Below, in pieces: positions 50,631 to 62,899 of a DNA stretch of 64,000 nt. How positions within the stretch are numbered: the stretch's first letter is position 1; each line of letters opens with the position of its first letter. Location of the stretch: positions 15,243,903-15,307,902 of the forward strand of contig CM036243.1 in the NCBI GenBank assembly GCA_020698575.1. Direction: 5' to 3'. The notes under the pieces were generated by a model. That model did not search any database. It saw nothing but the letters and a program-made list of their open reading frames with translations, and was not told where the DNA came from. Made by a program: the position numbers and the translations under genes. This DNA comes from Bostrychus sinensis. Lineage: Eukaryota > Chordata > Actinopteri > Gobiiformes > Eleotridae.

Positions 50631-52544
50631 TATTTATGGGGAAGGCTAGTCATGGCATTAGCAGGAATACCCAAACCTCAGCTGCACCGGCTCGGCACAA
50701 ACGACCACTGTAAATCACACCGTCAGCCTCTCACACAGCCTCCGTTATGGTTGTCAAGGAGACGCCGGCACGACTGTAAAGGCTATTCTGTACAATTCTT
50801 ACACGGCTCTTATTCACATCATACAGAGGAGCATATTAAACATCTCTGCAGTTTGGTTTGGTAAATTGCTGCAAAGGAAGAATTTTATCTCTTTTTTAGT
50901 GTGAATTTTATTATTTTTTATATTATTTTATAAATAAAAACAATACTGACACTGTTTTTAATGGGATGGAATGTTTTACAAATGACTAGTTCTGCAAAAC
51001 AGATACTCAAGGACTTTATTCTGTTTCGTGGTTCATTTTACTGTTAAAAAGATATTGTCTGTGGAGCTTGTGAGATTCTTTTTAATTTTCAATTAAAGCT
51101 AATTCTTTCACAAGATTAAGACAGGATATCAGTGTATCTGGTGCATACAATTTCAGATTGGTGTTCCTAGTAGCAATTGGCTAATTTGTGAAAAAAATGT
51201 GTTTCAAGCCAGTGGTTCTCAAACTGATCACCACCGCAGCATGTCTAGTAGTATTTGGAGAGTCTCTGGGATTTTTTAAGACCAAAACTGTTAAAGATAA
51301 AATTACAAAATATCCAATTTGGAATTTGCAAGTTTACTGCTAGGGTACCTACGTCTGACTTGAGTGGAAAGAAAAATCAATTCAAAGCAATACTAAATAG
51401 CATTAATTTCTCCCTATTACACAGTATCAATGGGCAGGCTGTTTCCATATCTTCTGTTATCTTAGCACCAATTAGACCATCTTTCAGTTCAACTTCATTT
51501 CTGATTTCACTCAGTCCTCAAACATCCTTGTATTTTATTCAAGCAGAGGTTATGGTTTTATTGATATGTTGTCAAAATAACTTCAAATGTCAGATTAAAG
51601 AGAATATCTGAATGTTTGTTTATCTTTGAAAGCTCTTTGGTCTACACGTTCTGGATGCCGTACACACAGCCGTGATAGCGCAACCAAAGAGTAAATCAAA
51701 CATGGATTCAAAGCCTTCCTCACACACTTCTAAATGAACGTCATCAAGAGACAACAGAGTATGGCTCCTCTTTGCAAACATTATCACCCAACGCTGCTAG
51801 AATTGAACAATTAGAATGCTAATATGGCCCCATTCTTTGTACTTTATGTTGCTCTTGTGTCAACACTGACTTTATCCATTGCCATGTTTTTTCATATGGA
51901 AAGCAAAGTGTAGGAGCTGGCCAGCGCAACTGTTTCTTTTGGTTGGTTGTGACAGAGAAGTAGAACTGTTGAAGGTTCATCGACTGAAGAGAATGGGGTC
52001 AATAAACTTTGATGCAGCTATCCAGGGGCACGGACCATGTGCATGTTAACACATGAGCATTGTGGGTACACACCTAAATGAAGTAGATGAACATTAACTA
52101 AACCTCTTGGGTGCAAACAGATGTGCAGAGACGTGTGCTTATTTTTTTTAAATCTTGGAATGTCTTATTTCTGTTCTTTACGGTTCTATACTTATGTCTG
52201 TAGTTACACAGTTTACATGGAATTACATCTTCCTTACATCTAACCATCTTCAATAATATATTACTAGACCTTTGCATGTTCATGATGCAGCTCTCATTTT
52301 GAAAGACTTGGGGTGTTGGGTACTTCTGGAAGCAACTATAGTTAATGAGTAGTTAATAACATTTAATGAGCCTTAGCCTTGTTTGAATGTAAATGTGTTG
52401 CCACAATTTCAAAAAGCTGATTTAGATGTAGAAAATTCTCCCACACCAGCCTGAAAACACATTATTCCATTTTCATTATTGTAGAAGTAGAATAAATATA
52501 GTAAGAATGCAATGCTCAGATTTGGACTTCAACCAGTGATATTG

Positions 52545-52830
52545 TAGTTCAAGGGTAAATGCTCCATTCAGCCACCAACACATATGTCTCAGTGGGAAAA
52601 TTCTACTAAAATGAGTTTGTTCATTTACTGACCCCTTGTGGCTGGAGTTAGTATCTTTGGCTCTATGTCACAATGGCATAAAATCCTTTAAAAACATGTT
52701 TAAGAGCCACACCAAAAAATAACATTGGACTAAGTAATAAGTGGACTTTTCCTGCATGCTTAAAATCCAACCATTACATGTTGAGTTAGATCAAAAATAG
52801 TCTAACTAACAAACAGGCCAACCACAAGCG
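52545..52830 (+). repeat. Composite tRNA-like/RTE-tail repeat copy
   Basis: The head (tgtagttcaagggtaaatgc; tccattcagccaccaac) parallels 58415-58460. The tail (accccttgtggctggagtta; gtatctttggctctatgtca; aatggcataaaatccttta; ctaactaacaaacaggccaa) parallels 4850, 43385 and 58500. Confidence 0.45.
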
Positions 52831-53698
52831 GCAAATCCATAAACCACAGAAGAGAAAAAATCCAAAGTGTTCAGGAAGTAATTGTCAATTAGTTATTCTG
52901 AAGGTGCGCTTTGGTGCTCGGGAGCAAAAAACTTGCAAAAAGGAAAAAGAAAAAGACAAGGCACTCTTCATTTATCTGAAGTTTAAAAAACCTTTATTTC
53001 ATGAGGCTATATGTTTATAAAATTTTTAAAAGCATAGCGTGCTGGCTTTTACTTAGACTGATCATAACCCCCTTTGTGGAGAGTAAGAGTATCACAAGAT
53101 TAAATGTCAAAATATGTGTTTCCTTAAGATAACAAAAAAATATTTCTTCTTGTTCAGCAATAATAAAAGTTGACCCTATAAAAGTATGCAATTCCTGAAA
53201 AGTGTGTGTTGAGGCTCGTACAGCAGGTTGTAATTGGAAATGCCGTGTCCACACTGGCATGTGTGTTAAAGTAAATGTAAGTATGGAGCGGAGAGGTCTT
53301 TAGGAACGCAGTGTGTGGACGAGCTGGGGATCCCACTCAGCCATATATTAGTGGAGCTGTCACTTAGTAAACACTGTCTTAAACTCATTTCCATTTGGAG
53401 TTAGGAAGTGTAGAGGGAACTCCTAAGTGCATTAGAGTCACTCGCAATTTAGGTCCACTTCATCTGTGAGGCAGGGCCTGGATCGGGAGGCAGCAGAAAG
53501 GTGGCAGCGTGGGTAATTAAACAGCAATCAGTAATCAGGAGGACTCACATAGCTGTTGCTTCATTTCAGACAAAGTGCTAGGCTAAGTGCAGCAAAACAG
53601 CGGGTGTTTTGGGCTTTTGCATATGGTTTCTATTGATTTGTGACTGATTGACTTGTATACACATTCTAAATTGGTCTTTCATCTATCACTGTGTTACC

Positions 53699-53729
<31 letters not shown>

Positions 53730-53738
53730 ATATATTAT
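53699..53738 (+). repeat. (AT)n microsatellite
   Basis: A 40-bp AT dinucleotide array with one TT interruption; it creates the tyrosine-isoleucine repeat in a spurious open frame. Confidence 0.95.
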
Positions 53739-55412
53739 AATTGCTATCAGCAATATGTATCTGAATCATAATGATTTTTTTATTAAGCATTGTAACCATG
53801 AACATACCTTAAGGACTTCTTCCTTTCATGTCCCACTTTTCCATTACAATTCCTCTACACACTGCTGCACCTCTAACATGCCTTTGATGTTGCATGATCT
53901 CGCCTGGTGGCCATTCTTCCTCAGGCATTCACTCTGTAATAGGGATTGATTTCCTGAGGCGTGGCTTATAGGCACTGGGGCAGGTCGACCCTTGCGTTCC
54001 CCGTTCCCTGCGGAGCTGAACCTCACGTAGTGTGAGTGTGACATCTGGCCTGCTGGTCGTCATGCTCCTAACCTGTTCTGTCACCTCTGCTCCATATGGC
54101 GCACATATAGGCGTGTCCGATGGGAGCTGACAGCTTCTGGCTAACACAAATAGGCGTAGTCCTGTGAGAGCACGTCTGTAATTGTTTCACAGTCTGCATT
54201 CTGGATTCCCCTGTTACATGTTCTGCTCCATCTATGTCGACAGACTGCTTTATTTACTGTGCGCACATGTGTGGAGTGTTTCCTCCTGTGCTACCACCGA
54301 ACAGCACAATAAAATTACCAAGAGAAAAAATCATTAGGATGTCATTAATTACAAGGAACTGTGCAACCTCATGGCTTGTACATGTTTTATAGGATTTTGT
54401 CTAATTAGTTTTAGATTTTAGTAACACTAAAACTATAAAAAAATAAATAAAATTAAAATTGCAGTGAACATTGTGGACACTACATGCCCTGGATTTCATT
54501 CCTCAAACTTTTATTTTGGCAATTGGCTCTACTGTATATAATCAGATTACTGCCCCAAAGCTCCCTATATTTGGCACAAAATTCTGTATACAGAAAATGA
54601 AATGATTGCAACAAAATTTTGGTCAGTGAGGAATTACAGTTTGTTTAAGATAAAAAACAAACACAGAAACAAAAGCTGCAGTGATTTCATCAGCTCTGTA
54701 GTTGTTGTGTGTCATATACCTGATTCCCAGCAGCACTCTGTTTCACGTGAACATCCTGATGACAGACCTTAACAGAACAAAGGTAAAATGTCAGTTGCTC
54801 TGATTCGTTTCTGGTGCTGCCATTGCGTCTCTTCTTTCTCTTTCATGCAGTCACTTCGGTAGAGCTGTTGTGACCAGCGCCTTGGCCAGCATCACTCTTT
54901 TTGTCCCTCATTATAGTGACTAACTGGCCAAAGCTGTTTGCGCACTATAGCTGCTGGACACGGCTGTTGAATGGAGAGGCTGAAGTGGGCACTAAGCATC
55001 CAGAATGAATGGAGCTGGCCTTCACAGTGGCACAAAGTCATCTGTGATTTTATAAAGATGAAATTCAGTCTTCTATTCTAAGATTAAATGATTATGCGCA
55101 TTGTATGGAGTCTGGACTAAACAGTGAGGAGGAGAAGCTGCTGAGAAGTTATTATAATTTATTACCACCATCAGTGATCCTCAGTAACAATCTCAGCTCT
55201 AAGCAGAAAAAAATGACACAATTAGATGTATTTTCAGTTACTTCATTTGGCGATTTAGATAGCATACAGTTTATGAGAATGCCCATCTCTCCAACTGCAG
55301 TGGAAACGTTCATCAAATTAGAATTGAAGTGATTATCCAGGGCAGAGCTAAAGGACAAAATCGATAGTTCTTTGTTCAAGGCTAAAATGAAGAATGGCCG
55401 CTCAGCAGGGAC

Positions 55413-55454
55413 CTCTCTATCTCTCTCTCTCTCTCACTCTCTCTCTCTCTCTCT
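55413..55454 (+). repeat. (CT)n microsatellite
   Basis: A nearly pure CT array with one CA interruption; it creates an arginine-glutamate repeat in a spurious antisense frame. Confidence 0.95.
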
Positions 55455-57360
55455 GCCTTGTGCACATCGCAGCGCATAAACCCACACCTCTTTGAATTGT
55501 GTATTCTGTTCCAGCATCCTTGACCGTATCAGCATTAGGCTTGCATGGAGTAGTCTCAAACCTTCTGTCTTGGTTTTTTCCCTCCCTGTTTAGAAACAAA
55601 AAAAGGATCCTCAAAGGAGAAGCTCTTCCTTAGATAATTGCAATTAGTAGTTTTGGCCGGGCGTTGCAAGCTTGGTCCTGGCCCAGCTCTGTGTGTTCGA
55701 GAAGGGGAGTGGGCCTGCTGGGCATGTATCCAGCTCTACAGCCCTCTGCCCCTTGGCCTCACATGTGCCTACTGCAGCAGAGCTGGTGAGAGCCAACTGT
55801 CGGAATAGAAATCATCCCTTCTCGTCAGATACTGCTATTACGCTCTAATTGGGGAAAAGGTCAAATTGAAAAGTGCTCACACCTTGTCCTGTTACTTTTT
55901 GCCTTTTACCTTAAGACCCCATAAACACCATAAAAGCTCTATCATCAAATATGGCTGCATTTGTTCCATCCTGTGAAGTTCCCAGCTCTGGAAGCTTTGT
56001 TTACAACACAGAGGTTATAACTCAGTAATACACAGTAAATGTTCTGTCTGTCAGACTTTCCCTCCGAAAAAATCCCATTTCATGAAAGGGACTTTTATTG
56101 AAATTTATGTAGTTATGATTTTAAATGGCCTCCGTTCTTCACTTGGGGTATTTTCCAAAAACCACACTGCAGTCATACTGAAATTTACTTTGTAAAGACA
56201 AGAAGAAAATAGCATGCAGCCACTCACGTTTACGTGCAACACCAGCTCTCAATCACAGTCTGTGTCTCTCATACGCTCAGCCTTTAAACACTGGCACACA
56301 GCTTCACATAAAGGACTGCAATCCATCAATGTGCTCATTGCTGTCATGAGCAAAGAGACAAAGCTCTAAGCAAGAGTCCTCCAACACAAATTTGATTTAG
56401 CTCAATTTGCTTCAAACAGTGACATGTGAGCACTAGAAGTGCTAATACAGACTGGCACCTCTCTCTGCCAACAGGCATGTGTCTGCTTAGTTCACTTTCA
56501 GAGCCTGTGCTCCTGCTGCACACTTATTATATGAAGAGTGAAGTTATACTAATAAACACTGAAACTATATTACTGAGCATGACATGATGAAATCGTGTGA
56601 AAATGAGTTATATCTAGCATCTTTTCACATTTAATAAAGTACATTTTCATAAATATTTCAAAAGTATGTAGTGAAATGTATTACAGAATAACCTTCAAAC
56701 TGTAGCTCCAAAAAAGTGCTTACAAGTATTGTTTAGAGGTGAGTGTAAATCCAATGAGGGTTTGTGTACAAAAGAATCTATCTGGAATCTTAATTATACG
56801 ATAAACCACCTCTGCACCAGCAGGCCTTGTGCCAATTTATGTACGCTAGTCATGCGTGATAGGCATGCTGGAAATATCAGTGTAATGAGTCTGGCATTGT
56901 GTATACATACTGAGTAAAGCCAGCAGTTTGAAACTAAATGAATCCAATTACCTACACTGTGCTTTGCACCAACCTGTGCATTGTCACTCTACTATGGAAT
57001 GAAAATGCTCATACATGCGTGCAAGCCATCTGTACTCATGGCACCACAGTAACTTACTGCTCTCCCGTTTTGAAAAAAAAAAGGCATCTGATCATCAATC
57101 ATCTAATGATCCAGTTGAAAAAGTTCCAGTGAATAGGTACGACAGGTTAAATAGCAGTAAATTACAATTTATGACATGTACCATGATGTATGTATTATCT
57201 GCACATAGTTCATTTGTTCACATGCACATTTTTCAGGTTAGGACAGTCAGTGTGTAGCTTCTGGCCTTTATTGCTGTCTGGTCTATATTTAGTAAAAGCA
57301 TCAAATATATAAAAATATTACAAATCTAATGACAAATTTTGTGTGTTGTGTTTCATTTAG

Positions 57361-57453
57361 GTGGCTAACTTGGCTTGCTCTATCTCCAACAATGAAGAAG
57401 GTGTGAAGCTGGTCCGTATGGCTGCCACCCAGATCGACAGCCTATGTCCACAG
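57361..57453 (+). CDS. ctnna2: ctnna2 exon (alpha-N-catenin, M domain)
   Basis: This exon encodes 31 residues, VANLACSISNNEEGVKLVRM followed by AATQIDSLCPQ, phase 0 at both ends. The acceptor is tttcatttag and the donor cagGTGAGC. It continues directly from ...NKLVE of the exon at 13395-13547. In mammalian alpha-catenin it corresponds roughly to residues 376-406, completing the first M sub-bundle next to the vinculin-binding helix. The C-terminal half is diagnostic: as I recall the families, alpha-N has AATQIDSLCPQ where alpha-E has SASQLEALCPQ. No frameshift or stop is seen. Confidence 0.96.
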
Positions 57454-58894
57454 GTGAGCACTTAAAACCACCTCTTTTTTAAAGCCCTGTTTACTCAAGT
57501 ACAGTTTTTTTTTTTTTTTTTCCAACTAATCCAAATCTCTCAGCAGACTCTTTAAAAAAGTTGAATAGCTTGAAAAAAAAAAGGAATTGTGTCTGGCAGA
57601 AAAGTAGGTGTGAGCTCTGAATAATGTGTAGGAGGATGTGTTGTAGTGCTGTTTCCCAGGATGCAGGTGATGGAGGAGGTTTGAATCGATCCGTTGTTTC
57701 CGAGGTTAAGGGTAGGCCTCACTCGCAATATACTCAGCAGGGGGATAGATTAACGCATAGTAAAAGAATAATATGATTTATACAAAAAAGATGTTCTGCT
57801 GTACACCCCTGCTCAGCATCACTTGTTTGAATAGTTGGACTGGACGGATATCCGAATTATTCTCACCAGTTTTGTTATGTTCCAGGAAGTGCTACATCTG
57901 TTACTTAACTCAAGCTAAGTATTAAGAGCAGGATGAGACAATGAACAGGCAACTCGTGTCGAAAGTACACATGCCTTCTGTCATAGTGAAATGAATAACA
58001 CTGGCTGTATAGTACAAGTGAGCGGAGATCTCAGCAGGATGCACACAGAATCAATTGGCCACTTGTAACAGAGCTGTCTTATTGTCATTGTTTCAGACTG
58101 TCTTGTGAAGTGGTGCTCTTTTTTTCGGTTTTAAGCCAAACATTTTTTTTTTTTCATCCTCAGTTCAAAACCTCAACAAGAACATTGTACTGTCAGCTGT
58201 AAAGCAATGGTTTTTAATATTGGCATTAACACTTACAATGAATGATGCTAAGTGCTTTTTAATTACATCAGAAAGCAAGGCCTTTTTTTGATTAACATTT
58301 GAATCAACAGAGAACTATGCTGTAAAAACAAGAAGACCTCCACCAAGGCATGTGCTTCATCTCACCATAGATGTTCAAGAGTGGCCAAATGTGGACTCAA
58401 ACTGACAAGTTCTAGTTCAGGGGTAAATGCTTTGTCCATTGTGCCACTAAGCCCCTGTATCTTGCAAAGCAAAGATTACAGTTAAACTAGTTCTTTGACT
58501 CTTCCTCTCTACTGACCCCTTTTTACTGGAGTCTGTATTTTTTGGCCCTATCTCCCAATAATATCTTTGAAAAATTCATAGATCCACGTTAATGTATCAC
58601 TCCAACCATTACCTTTAAGCTATTTTGCTAACAGACCAACCAAACAAACCAATAAAACATAATCGTCTTGACAGAATATGATGGGTACAAATACATAGTA
58701 ATCATGTTTTGCAGTTATTGCCAGGTTTGGGGTCAAGATAAAAGGTGTGAGATTAAAAAAAAAAGAAAAAAAAAACATGCTTGGATTTGCTAGTTTCATC
58801 CCATCTCATAGGAAAAAAAATCTCACCATGTATTGGGGAAAAAAGCTTAATAATGCCCTCACTAACAGACTATTCATTTGTGCACCCTGCTAAG
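57454..58894 (+). other. ctnna2: ctnna2 intron, 1441 bp
   Basis: A phase 0 intron with donor GTGAGC and acceptor caccctgctaag. The acceptor's pyrimidine tract is short and interrupted, weaker than at the other three exons. Apart from the repeat at 58380-58670 and several T and A runs (57507, 58147, 58755), nothing else is recognised. Confidence 0.9.
58380..58670 (+). repeat. Composite tRNA-like/RTE-tail repeat copy
   Basis: The head has ttctagttcaggggtaaatg and attgtgccactaagcccctg. The tail has ctgacccctttttactggag, tttggccctatctcccaata, tcatagatccacgttaatg and agctattttgctaacagacc followed by (aacc)-rich sequence. It matches the copy at 52545-52830 block by block. It ends about 220 bp before the next exon. 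Confidence 0.5.
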
Positions 58895-59051
58895 GTGATC
58901 AACGCTGCGCTCACTCTGGCTGCTCGCCCACAAAGCAAGGTGGCCCAGGACAACATGGACGTGTTCAAAGACCAGTGGGAGAAGCAGGTGCGCATTCTGA
59001 CCGAGGCCGTGGACGACATCACCTCTGTGGATGACTTCCTTTCTGTGTCAG
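58895..59051 (+). CDS. ctnna2: ctnna2 exon (alpha-N-catenin, M domain)
   Basis: This exon encodes 52 residues plus the first base of a split glutamate codon: VINAALTLAARPQSKVAQDN, MDVFKDQWEKQVRILTEAVD, DITSVDDFLSVS. It enters in phase 0 after ...LCPQ and leaves after one base at donor tcagGTACAG. It corresponds roughly to mammalian residues 407-458, the start of the second M-domain four-helix bundle, which packs against M3 and participates in force-dependent opening of the vinculin site. ARPQSKVAQDNMDVFKDQ follows the alpha-N pattern, as I recall, against AKPQSKLAQENMDLFKEQ in alpha-E. The reading frame is intact. Confidence 0.96.
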
Positions 59052-59790
59052 GTACAGGCACCACATGACTGTAACACACTCGGATAGATTAGAGGCTTCA
59101 TGTACAACCCCATTTCAATCCAGTGTATCCTTTGCGCCGGTCCCAAGCCTGGATAAATGGCCAGTGTTATTTCAGGAAGGGCATTCCAATAGTATGCACA
59201 GTCTATCAATATGCACTGCATGCTTGGAGGCAGATGATTTGCTGTTCTGACCATAATCGGGAAAAAGAAAATGCAGTATACAACCCTAATTTTTAAATAA
59301 GTTGCAGCACAATTTAAATGAAAAGAGAATGCAATTGTTTACAAATCTCATACAAACCATTTTTTTAGATAGTTCTGGAAAAAAATGACCTAATTAGTTC
59401 TTTCTTTTTTTTTCATAAAATGGTAAAATGTCACAATTTCTGGTATGTTGTTCTGGTATCTGGTATGTTGTTTATGATCTTTTGGGGAGAAAAACATTTA
59501 GGGATCATTGCGTGCTATTTTTCTTTACATTATACAGTGTATTAACTTTCTGGAGAGTGGAGTTCTAAATAACTGCCAATTTGACACATGCAATTTAAAT
59601 TTAAACTGTAAATAATTACAAGTAAAAGTATTCACAGATGAGATTTGAATATGAATGTCATCAATATAGTATGTATAGAATGTGCATGGTATAAAAATAA
59701 TCCTCCTTTGATCCCAGCGTCATTGAAAGCATCAGAAATTCTTGGTTTGCTTCAACTTTACTCACTGCCCCACTTTTACCACCTCCCTAG
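59052..59790 (+). other. ctnna2: ctnna2 intron, 739 bp
   Basis: A phase 1 intron with donor GTACAG and acceptor ttttaccacctccctag. It contains the repeat at 59130-59245 and a small tandem duplication of ctggtatgttgtt near 59441-59471. The remainder is AT-rich and featureless. Confidence 0.9.
59130..59245 (+). repeat. Copy of the 'GGAAGGGCATC' LINE/SINE-tail family
   Basis: It contains gcgccggtcccaagcctgga, taaatgg and tcaggaagggcattccaata, matching the copy at 36780-36915. It starts about 80 bp downstream of the exon's donor site. Confidence 0.6.
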
Positions 59791-59991
59791 AGAATCACAT
59801 TCTGGAGGATGTCAACAAATGTGTGATCGCTCTTCAAGAGGGGGACGTAGACACTCTGGACCGAACCGCCGGTGCTATCCGGGGCCGGGCCGCTCGGGTG
59901 GTCCACATTATTAATGCTGAGATGGAGAACTACGAACCTGGGGTCTACACCGAGAGGGTCCTGGAGTCCATCAAGCTCCTGTCTGAAACTG
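59791..59991 (+). CDS. ctnna2: ctnna2 exon (alpha-N-catenin, M domain)
   Basis: The exon completes the split glutamate and encodes 66 further residues, from NHILEDVNKCVIALQEGDVD through TLDRTAGAIRGRAARVVHII to VYTERVLESIKLLSET. It leaves one base for the next codon at donor actgGTCAGT. It corresponds roughly to mammalian residues 459-525, the end of M2 and the start of M3. INAEMENYE is the alpha-N pattern, as I recall, where alpha-E has VTSEMDNYE. The next residues in the family begin VMPRF; that exon is not found before 64000, so it lies beyond the window. The acceptor agAG leaves a possible alternative AG two bases downstream, which would shift the frame. Confidence 0.96.
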
Positions 59992-60059
59992 GTCAGTGCA
60001 CTTACACAAGTCCTGGTTGTAAGACAAATATGTGCTTTTGTTTTTCTAATATCCATCAC

Positions 60060-60629
60060 TAGGGCTATACAATAAGTATATTGCAAGTATAGAAATAGTG
60101 TTATTGCCATATCAGTAAATGCAATATCCATCGCAAGAAACTGAATCTATTCCAATAACGTTATAATCTCCCAACTGATTTAATGTTCACTGTTAAAAGC
60201 ATCTGGAGTTTAAATTAAAGGATTTTTGGCCAAATTAAAAACCCTCGAAGAATTAGTTAAAGGTTGGTAGGCACAATTTTTTTTTTTACAAAAACATTGC
60301 TATAATATTAATGGAGGTATTAACGTTGTCATTAATGCTTAATGCTTGAATAAAAAGCTCTGGTAATTGTTACAAAAAATATAAACGAGTGATAATTCAG
60401 TGTCCATCCATTAAAATGTAGTTAATTACATATTTATTAATGTTTAATAGTAGAACACTATTTTAAATTGTTACCAAAATGATTAAATTAGAATAATTTT
60501 TATATGTTTAATAATGCCTTAAACATATTGAGGGTATCCATATATCACTTCTCTCTATTGTTATTGCTATATCTCTATTGTTATTGCAGTATTCAACATT
60601 ATCGCATTTTTTTATTCAGTGCAGCCCTA
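60060..60629. mobile_element. hAT-like MITE with 8-bp TSD
   Basis: It starts tagggctatac and ends gtgcagcccta, an inverted pair with terminal TAGGGCT conserved. The flanks are tccatcac (60052-60059) and tccgtcac (60630-60637), identical at 7 of 8 positions; an 8-bp duplication is the hAT signature. The sub-terminal sequence with repeated 'ttgcaatat/ttattgcagta' motifs (60080-60135, 60560-60605) is familiar from abundant fish hAT-derived MITEs. No transposase is encoded; open frames near the left end belong to the preceding exon running into the intron. Confidence 0.8.
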
Positions 60630-61255
60630 TCCGTCACCCTTGAGGCATCCCTCTTCACCATTCTGTCACACACAGCAGCGACTTAGCTCTCTGTCTGGTC
60701 ACTGACTTACACACACACCTTAATTGCCTGGATGCCCAGTGTCCCACAGTTTCAATCAGTGTCTTGGCTCACACACAGACCTAGACGCCACCTGTTCAGT
60801 CTTTTGCCACTACTTCAGTATTTCTTTTTTTACTGTGTCTGCTACCAGCATGTGCGGGGTAATTTTATTTAAAATTATGACTTGGAATGGTATGTGCAGG
60901 GCTTTTTATAAATATTTCTGTTCAGTGTGACATCTGAATGGTTTCTTAAGTTTTATGCAAGATTATGGGCTCCTACTTTCCATACATTTTTTTTCGTGCT
61001 GCAGGGATGGCAGCACTATATACTATTATATGTGCCCAAGTAAAATACACTGGCATGGGAGCAGTATATTATATGAATGGTTTGATTGGTTGACAGTGAC
61101 AAACAGGTGATAGGGTAAGAACGGGAAAAGAAATCAGTCTTCCTGGTTGAATTTACGGTACATCTTTATTTATTTTTAAAGAGAATGTAGTTTCTGAGTA
61201 CATTTTCTAAATCATCCTTTTACTTTTTAAATTAAATGACTTCTAAATTTTGACT

Positions 61256-61450
61256 CTAGTAGTAATAGCAATAGTAGTGGTAATAGTTGTTGTAGTCAGT
61301 AGTAATAAGTAAGTAGTTCTAATATTTGTAGCGGCAGCAGTAGTAGTTGGAGTAACAGTAGTAGAGGTTGTAATAGTAAATATAAATGTAGTCCAAGTAC
61401 TAGTAATAGTTGTAGTAAGTAGCAGTAGTAAGTAATAGTAAGTAGTAATT
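61256..61450 (+). repeat. Imperfect (TAG)n trinucleotide array
   Basis: Variants of tagtaa, gtagtag and agcagtagt extend for about 195 bp; read in one antisense frame they give a leucine-rich low-complexity peptide. The start, tctagtagtaatagcaatag, resembles the start of the second array at 63590. Confidence 0.85.
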
Positions 61451-61689
61451 GTTGTGCAATTGCTAAAAAATACTTTCTAGTATATATTACACCCAATACT
61501 GTTCCACTTTTACTTAAGTAATGTTGTGTTGACTACTATTACATAAGTAACACTATTTTGAAAGTTAGTACAGAACTGTAGTAACTATTTCTACACACAA
61601 TGATTTTACACACAATTATTTAACAGTTGGCCTCATAGCCCTTTCTCTAAGTTCATCAGTGGAGAAAAGAATAGGATTTCAGAGTTATC

Positions 61690-61692
<3 letters not shown>

Positions 61693-61723
<31 letters not shown>
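61693..61723 (+). repeat. Poly(T) run, 31 nt
   Basis: The longest mononucleotide run in the window. No adjacent retroposon body is recognisable on the - strand. Confidence 0.95.
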
Positions 61724-62099
61724 CAATAATGACTCCAATAATGCTCATATCTGTCACTGCAGCCATTGTTCTTAATTAAAGCAGGTAGGCAGTAGACGTG
61801 TCATTACCAGCTCTTGTGTTGAAACTTTATGAGGATGCTGTCAGAATGCAAAGTGCTTTTTCATACTAATGCGCCACTGTTGATAGGTTTTATGTTAATA
61901 AGTTTAGACTGATCCTAAACACAAAGACACTCTCTCCACATGTCTCTATTTTTCCGGAAAACATTTTTGCTTTGTACACCGGCAGCTCAAAATCCCTTCA
62001 AAATACGCCTGTAACATTTTGAAAGGTAGACAAACACTGCCCAGGATGAAAGAAATTAAGTAATTTTACAATTACCTGTCCAACACAAGAACCGAACCA

Positions 62100-62340
62100 C
62101 GCAGAATGCCTCTGTCTCTCCCACTCTTGTCTCGCCCACCAACGCCACCCCCTCCTCTTCTCCACAGCTCCCATTAGAGCCCATTTAGCGAGGCGGTATA
62201 TCTATTGTTTCTCTGGGTACTTTCATCTGCAGGGATAATTGAGAGACACACAATCAGCTCCCCCTCCTGCTCGCTGATAACTCGCAAACAGCATTAGGTG
62301 AATCACATGTCTACTTCCCAGCCATCTGTCTGCCCTACCA
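62100..62340. promoter_or_regulatory. Candidate conserved noncoding element
   Basis: A repeat-free, higher-complexity stretch with no open frame of note, including gcccatttagcgaggcggta, gcagggataattgagagaca and ctgataactcgcaaacagca. Composition and lack of low-complexity decay suggest constraint. This is inference; only cross-species alignment can show it. Confidence 0.2.
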
Positions 62341-62899
62341 TAATGGAGTGCCTACAGTAGCACCAATATGGAATCTTAAACACATACTATCACATTATGG
62401 CATAATTTAGCTGAACTAATTGGGCTAATTAATTGATAAAGTACAGTCGCAATTTTTTTGTGCACACTTTAGGGTCAGTCTCCCATGGTCGTAACCTTGC
62501 CGCACGCTAAGACTACATAATTGTGCTGCTGTTCTATTAATCCTCCATGGGGCAAGGCTTGTTCTAGAGTCAGCAAGACCCAGAAACATTATGTCAGCAT
62601 TACCGAGAACAACAAATGGATAACTGTTGATGTTGCAGCAACGCATTGATCGGGCCTCTTATTTTTCTATGTGCTTTAATGAGTTATCTTTGAGCTAACA
62701 TCATTACAGCTCAAAATGAGAAGCAACAATCTGCACTTTTGCTTTTATTTTGGAAGATTACACATTTAAACCTGCAGCTTTTCTTTGAAAGGTGTTGCAC
62801 AAGGTACTTGTTTTACATGATAATGGTAGATTTAGCAGGTCCAAAGTTTCACTGTAATCTTAACTCTAGGGAGGTGTTATAATGTGCTCTACACAAAGC

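Larger units (their letters stand above)
13548..57360 (+). other. ctnna2: ctnna2 intron of 43.8 kb
   Basis: The intron runs from donor GTCAGT at 13548 to acceptor tttcatttag at 57360, phase 0. It is mostly AT-rich unique sequence plus the repeats listed separately. Gaps without any listed element include about 19.2-20.8, 21.1-24.1, 24.6-30.2, 31.0-33.4, 44.2-45.3, 45.5-50.4, 50.9-52.5 and 53.8-57.3 kb. In these I see only mononucleotide runs (for example near 22668, 30198, 30402, 31974, 35716, 48641), very diverged repeat fragments and short chance open frames. A reverse fragment of the RTE-like tail is at about 48835-48870. No antisense leucine-rich-repeat gene (the nested LRRTM gene of mammals) is present: no antisense frame exceeds about 153 codons. 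Confidence 0.9.

Noticed and set aside
59742..60062. 106-codon frame with an ATG upstream of the exon
   Set aside because: It is the ctnna2 exon at 59791-59991 extended into both introns; the GT donor at 59992 and family alignment define the real boundary.
61296..61496. Antisense leucine-rich frame
   Set aside because: It is a translation of the (TAG)n array.
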